DNA of 9,001 nucleotides from Gammaproteobacteria bacterium (GTDB lineage: Bacteria; Pseudomonadota; Gammaproteobacteria; J113). The position numbers and the translations under genes are program-made. Below the pieces are notes generated by a model. The model ran no database searches. It was not told where the DNA came from and worked only from the letters and a program-made list of their open reading frames with translations. Positions 6,552-9,001 of this stretch are shown piece by piece. The DNA is taken from contig RFJX01000085.1 in NCBI GenBank assembly GCA_003694425.1, positions 1 through 9,001 of the forward strand, written 5' to 3'. Positions within the stretch are counted from its first letter, which is position 1, and every line of letters starts with the position of its first letter.

Positions 6552-7739
6552 ATGGCCGGCAACGACGGCAAGCGGCTGCCACGGACGGTGATCGTCCTGG
6601 GTCTGGTCTCGCTGCTCAACGATGCCGCCAGCGAGATGATCACCCCCCTGCTGCCGCTGTTTCTGACCCTGCAGCTGGGTGCCGGCCCGGCCATCGTCGG
6701 CCTCATCGAAGGGCTGGCGGAGACCACCTCCAGCCTGCTCAAGCTGTGGTCCGGGCGTCTGGCCGACCGCGGGGTCCCCGCCAAGGGGCTGGTGCTGGGG
6801 GGATACCTGCTGTCGAACAGCGCGCGCCCCCTGATCGGTCTCGCCACCGGCTGGGGCATGGTCCTCGGCCTGCGCTTCGGCGACCGTCTCGGCAAGGGCC
6901 TGCGCACCTCGCCGCGCGACGCCCTCATCTCGGCGGCGGTGCCGTCCGCGATCCGCGGTCGCGCCTTCGGCTTCCACCGGAGTCTGGACCACCTGGGGGC
7001 GATGATCGGGCCCCTGCTGGCCTTCCTCCTGCTGGCCGGAGGCATGGAGATGGGAGAGGTGTTCCTCTGCTCGGTGGTCCCCGGGATCCTGGTCGTCACC
7101 CTGCTGGCCCTCGGCCTGCCACCCGCCCCCCGGGTCCGCCCGGAGGCACCACCCCCGCTGCGCTGGCGGCCGCTGGATCGGCGCCTGCGGGGGCTGCTGC
7201 TGGCCGCCGCGGCCCTGGCCTTCGCCACCCTGCCCGAGGCCCTGGTCATCCTCTGGGCGGGACAGCAGGGGGTGGCGGTGGCCTGGATCCCCCTGCTCTG
7301 GGCCCTGGCCCACGCCGTCAAGTCCCTGCTGGCCTTCGCCGCCGGGGCCCTCTCGGACAGCCTGGGCCGGCTGCCGGTGGTGGTGGCGGGCTGGCTGCTG
7401 CGGGTTGCGGTACTGGCCGCCATGGCGCTGGCCCCGCCCCACTTCCTCACCGCGGTGCTGCTGTTCCTCGCCTACGCCGGCGGTCTGGCGGCCACCGAGG
7501 GGGCGGAACGCGCCTTCATCGGCGACCTGGCCCCCCCGGCGCTGAAGGCCACCGCCTTCGGCCTCTACCACCTCCTGGTGGGCCTGCTGGCCCTGCCGGG
7601 CGGGCTGCTCTTCGGCCTGCTCTGGCAGCAGTGGGGGATGGAGCCGGCCTTCCTCGCCTCGGCCCTGCTCACCGCCGGCGCCGCCACCACCCTCCTCCTG
7701 CTCACCCGGGCTCAGCCCCGCGCCGGGAGGCAGGCGTAG
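6552..7739 (+). CDS. Major facilitator superfamily permease, substrate unknown
   Basis: The 395-residue product is very hydrophobic with about 11-12 predicted membrane helices, separated near residues 190-212 by a proline- and arginine-rich cytoplasmic loop dividing the usual two six-helix halves. Motif-A-like loops appear in both halves: GRLADRGVPAK (68-78) after helix 2 and GALSDSLGR (265-273). The segment GDRLGKGLRTSPRDALI (110-126) followed by GRAFGFHRSLDHLGA (136-150) is characteristic of one bacterial MFS subgroup, whose substrate I cannot name. The ATG is 8 bases after the queG stop and has no recognisable Shine-Dalgarno site, so expression probably depends on translation of queG. It is the last gene of the plus-strand run. 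Nothing links its function to queuosine or polyphosphate, and export of a small organic compound is only a default guess. Confidence 0.85.
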   Translation: MAGNDGKRLPRTVIVLGLVSLLNDAASEMITPLLPLFLTLQLGAGPAIVGLIEGLAETTSSLLKLWSGRLADRGVPAKGLVLGGYLLSNSARPLIGLATGWGMVLGLRFGDRLGKGLRTSPRDALISAAVPSAIRGRAFGFHRSLDHLGAMIGPLLAFLLLAGGMEMGEVFLCSVVPGILVVTLLALGLPPAPRVRPEAPPPLRWRPLDRRLRGLLLAAAALAFATLPEALVILWAGQQGVAVAWIPLLWALAHAVKSLLAFAAGALSDSLGRLPVVVAGWLLRVAVLAAMALAPPHFLTAVLLFLAYAGGLAATEGAERAFIGDLAPPALKATAFGLYHLLVGLLALPGGLLFGLLWQQWGMEPAFLASALLTAGAATTLLLLTRAQPRAGRQA

Positions 7740-7835
7740 CCCCGGAGCGCCCATCCACCACACCAGCAAGGGGCGCCGGACCAGCGTCTCTGCGGACAGG
7801 GTTGCGACTCCATTCAGGCCGGGATTGGGCCAGGT

Positions 7836-7850
7836 CAGGCACCGTGCCTG
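7836..7850. terminator. Short inverted repeat in the convergent gap
   Basis: CAGGCAC-C-GTGCCTG is a perfect inverted repeat, which as RNA could fold as a six-base-pair stem with a CCG loop. It lies 7 bases beyond the stop of the minus-strand lipoprotein gene and about 97 bases after the permease stop, a position suited to a shared terminator. No T-run follows on either strand, so a classical rho-independent terminator is not supported. A protein-binding site or chance are alternatives. Confidence 0.3.
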
Positions 7851-7857
7851 CGAGGAG

Positions 7858-8544
7858 TCAAGCATGCGGCTCGCGGAATGCCTCTACCAGGACCTGCCGG
7901 GCGATGGTCCGCCGGCGCGGTGGCAGGCGGGGGTCGTCGCGCAGCCGCACAAGGGCCTCTCTGGCCGCCTCCGAGCCGCGGATGGCCAGGGACTTGATCG
8001 CCGCCTCCGCCGGGTAGTCGATGTCCTCCCGGGCGATCGCCTCCAGTTCCGCCACGTCGCGGTCGTCGCCGGTGAAGCCCAGGGCGACCGCCGCCTGGGC
8101 CCGGGCCAGGGGGTCGGGATGGCGCAGGTGGGCGCGGATCGCCCGCAGCCAGGGGGAGTCCGCCCCGCCCTCGATCCGCTGCAGGGTGTGGGCCAGGGCC
8201 ACCCGCAGCGCCGGATCGGCAAAGGCCTCCGGTGCCAGTCCCGAGCCGGGTGGCGGCCCCTCGTTCCAGAGCCGGTGGAGGAAGGAGACCACCTCCGGAT
8301 CACCCCGCAGGTAATAGAGTCGCAGGATCAGGTTGGCCCGCTCCATGGCGTCCCTCGCCCCGGCCAGCAGGGGTAATACCTCCGTCAGGCCGGCCTCTCC
8401 CCGCTCGATAGCAGCAACGGGATCGGCCGCTGCCCCGGGGCGGGAATGGCCGGGTCCCTGTGGCTGCGGCGTGGAATCCTCGCCGCAGCCGCCAAGCAGG
8501 AGGAGCGGCAGCAGCAGGACCGGGAGCCGGGAGACGGCGGTCAC
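7858..8544 (-). CDS. HEAT-repeat lipoprotein
   Basis: The 228-residue product begins with a lipoprotein signal peptide: a short N-terminus with one Arg, a leucine-rich core and the lipobox LLGGC with Cys20 as the lipid-modified residue. Residue +2 is Gly, not Asp, so under the E. coli Lol rule it would go to the outer membrane. A low-complexity Pro/Gly linker (about 23-40) precedes an all-helical body with HEAT-like repeats, the clearest being DPALRVALAHTLQRI (110-124), HPDPLARAQAAVALGFTGD (142-160) and PAEAAIKSLAIRGSEAA (178-194). Such repeats are protein-binding scaffolds. No enzymatic motif is visible. The GTG start overlaps the stop of the upstream oxidoreductase (GTGA on the minus strand) with no clear Shine-Dalgarno site, indicating coupled translation. 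I do not recognise a named family, and its partner is unknown. Confidence 0.8.
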   Translation of the reverse strand: MTAVSRLPVLLLPLLLLGGCGEDSTPQPQGPGHSRPGAAADPVAAIERGEAGLTEVLPLLAGARDAMERANLILRLYYLRGDPEVVSFLHRLWNEGPPPGSGLAPEAFADPALRVALAHTLQRIEGGADSPWLRAIRAHLRHPDPLARAQAAVALGFTGDDRDVAELEAIAREDIDYPAEAAIKSLAIRGSEAAREALVRLRDDPRLPPRRRTIARQVLVEAFREPHA

Positions 8545-9001
8545 GGGATCAGGAGGATCTTGCCCAGCGCCCCGGGCCGGCGCACCAGCTCATGGGCGCG
8601 CGCGGCCTCCTCGAGCGGCAGCCGCTCCCTGATCACTGGGCCGAGCAGTCCCTTCTCGAACCACTGCGCCAGGGCCTCGTGGATCCGCTTCTTCGATTCG
8701 CCCGCGAGGTTGAACAGCGACATCCCGCGGATGTCCGCCTCGCGCCGCATCAGCTCCCGGGGGCGGATCTCCGCCGCGCCCCGGCAGCCGATCACCACCA
8801 CCCGCCCGCCCCGGGCCAGGGATGCAAGGTCGTCGCCCAGGTTGAGGTGGGCGGCCATCTCCAGGATCAGGTCCGCGCCCCGGCCGCCGGTCCGCTCCAG
8901 GAAGGCCTGCAGATGCCCCGGGTCGCGATGGTCCAGCGCCACCGCCCCCTGTTCCCCGATCAGGGCCAGGCCGGCCTCGCTGCCGCCGCTGCCATGACAC
9001 T
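8541..9001 (-). CDS. Zeta-crystallin-like quinone oxidoreductase, 3' part
   Basis: This minus-strand frame is open from the window edge to TGA at 8541-8543 and gives the last 152 or so residues of a medium-chain dehydrogenase/reductase. The segment ADLILEMAAHLNLGDD, followed by a Rossmann strand GGRVVVIGCRG and then IRPRELMRREADIRGMSLFN, follows the order seen in zeta-crystallin/QOR proteins. The end LPLEEAARAHELVRRPGALGKILLIP is the standard C-terminus of that group. These are zinc-free NADPH-dependent enzymes that reduce quinones or activated alkenes, in the cytosol. The N-terminal catalytic half and most of the nucleotide-binding loop lie outside the window, and the apparent GTG start at 8942 is internal. 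The segment HGSGGSEAGLALI upstream of 8942 keeps homology to the family, confirming continuation past 9001. The following lipoprotein gene overlaps it by 4 bases. Confidence 0.88.
   Translation of the reverse strand, partial: CHGSGGSEAGLALIGEQGAVALDHRDPGHLQAFLERTGGRGADLILEMAAHLNLGDDLASLARGGRVVVIGCRGAAEIRPRELMRREADIRGMSLFNLAGESKKRIHEALAQWFEKGLLGPVIRERLPLEEAARAHELVRRPGALGKILLIP

Noticed and set aside
6200..7865. Two long minus-strand frames opposite queG and the permease
   Set aside because: Both are antisense to well-supported genes. The sequences are Gly/Gln/Arg/Pro-rich with no domain.
7825..8376. Plus-strand frame opposite the HEAT-repeat lipoprotein
   Set aside because: The minus-strand reading has a clear lipobox and HEAT repeats and a coupled start, while the plus-strand frame has no motif or ribosome binding site.

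Overview
The window is GC-rich and densely coding. Seven complete genes fill it, with a partial gene at each end. High GC, a DjlA-type co-chaperone, anaerobic-style QueG and a two-domain polyphosphate:AMP phosphotransferase together suggest a high-GC gammaproteobacterium, perhaps of the Chromatiales/Ectothiorhodospira type. That placement is inference from gene content, not a sequence match. I see no mobile elements, tRNA, rRNA or CRISPR, and the region looks like ordinary chromosome.

Layout. Bases 1-27 are the tail of a plus-strand gene whose stop overlaps the start of a soluble, sensor-less histidine kinase (27-749). A djlA co-chaperone gene follows (768-1562). After the largest gap within the plus-strand series (about 104 bases, with a possible promoter or operator) comes a tight plus-strand run: a CHAD-domain protein with a degenerate CYTH-like N-terminus (1667-3214), a ParA-family ATPase (3211-3957), a two-domain PPK2 polyphosphate:AMP phosphotransferase (3977-5464), queG (5461-6543) and a major facilitator permease (6552-7739). 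Junctions in this run are 4-base overlaps (ATGA, GTGA) or gaps of 8-19 bases, so it is very likely one operon. Facing it on the minus strand are the 3' part of a zeta-crystallin-like quinone oxidoreductase (8541 to beyond 9001) and, overlapping it by 4 bases, a small HEAT-repeat lipoprotein (7858-8544). The convergent gap 7740-7857 holds a short perfect inverted repeat.

How the genes may work together. The most interesting part is CHAD - ParA - PAP. CHAD proteins are known to associate with polyphosphate granules. PAP consumes polyphosphate to phosphorylate AMP. ParA-family ATPases without ParB or parS often position non-DNA cargo such as carboxysomes or chemoreceptor clusters. The gene order therefore suggests a polyphosphate-granule module in which the CHAD protein binds the granule, the ParA-like ATPase places or partitions it along the nucleoid, and PAP draws on the polymer. 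This is a hypothesis from gene order and domains. queG and the permease are probably co-transcribed passengers.
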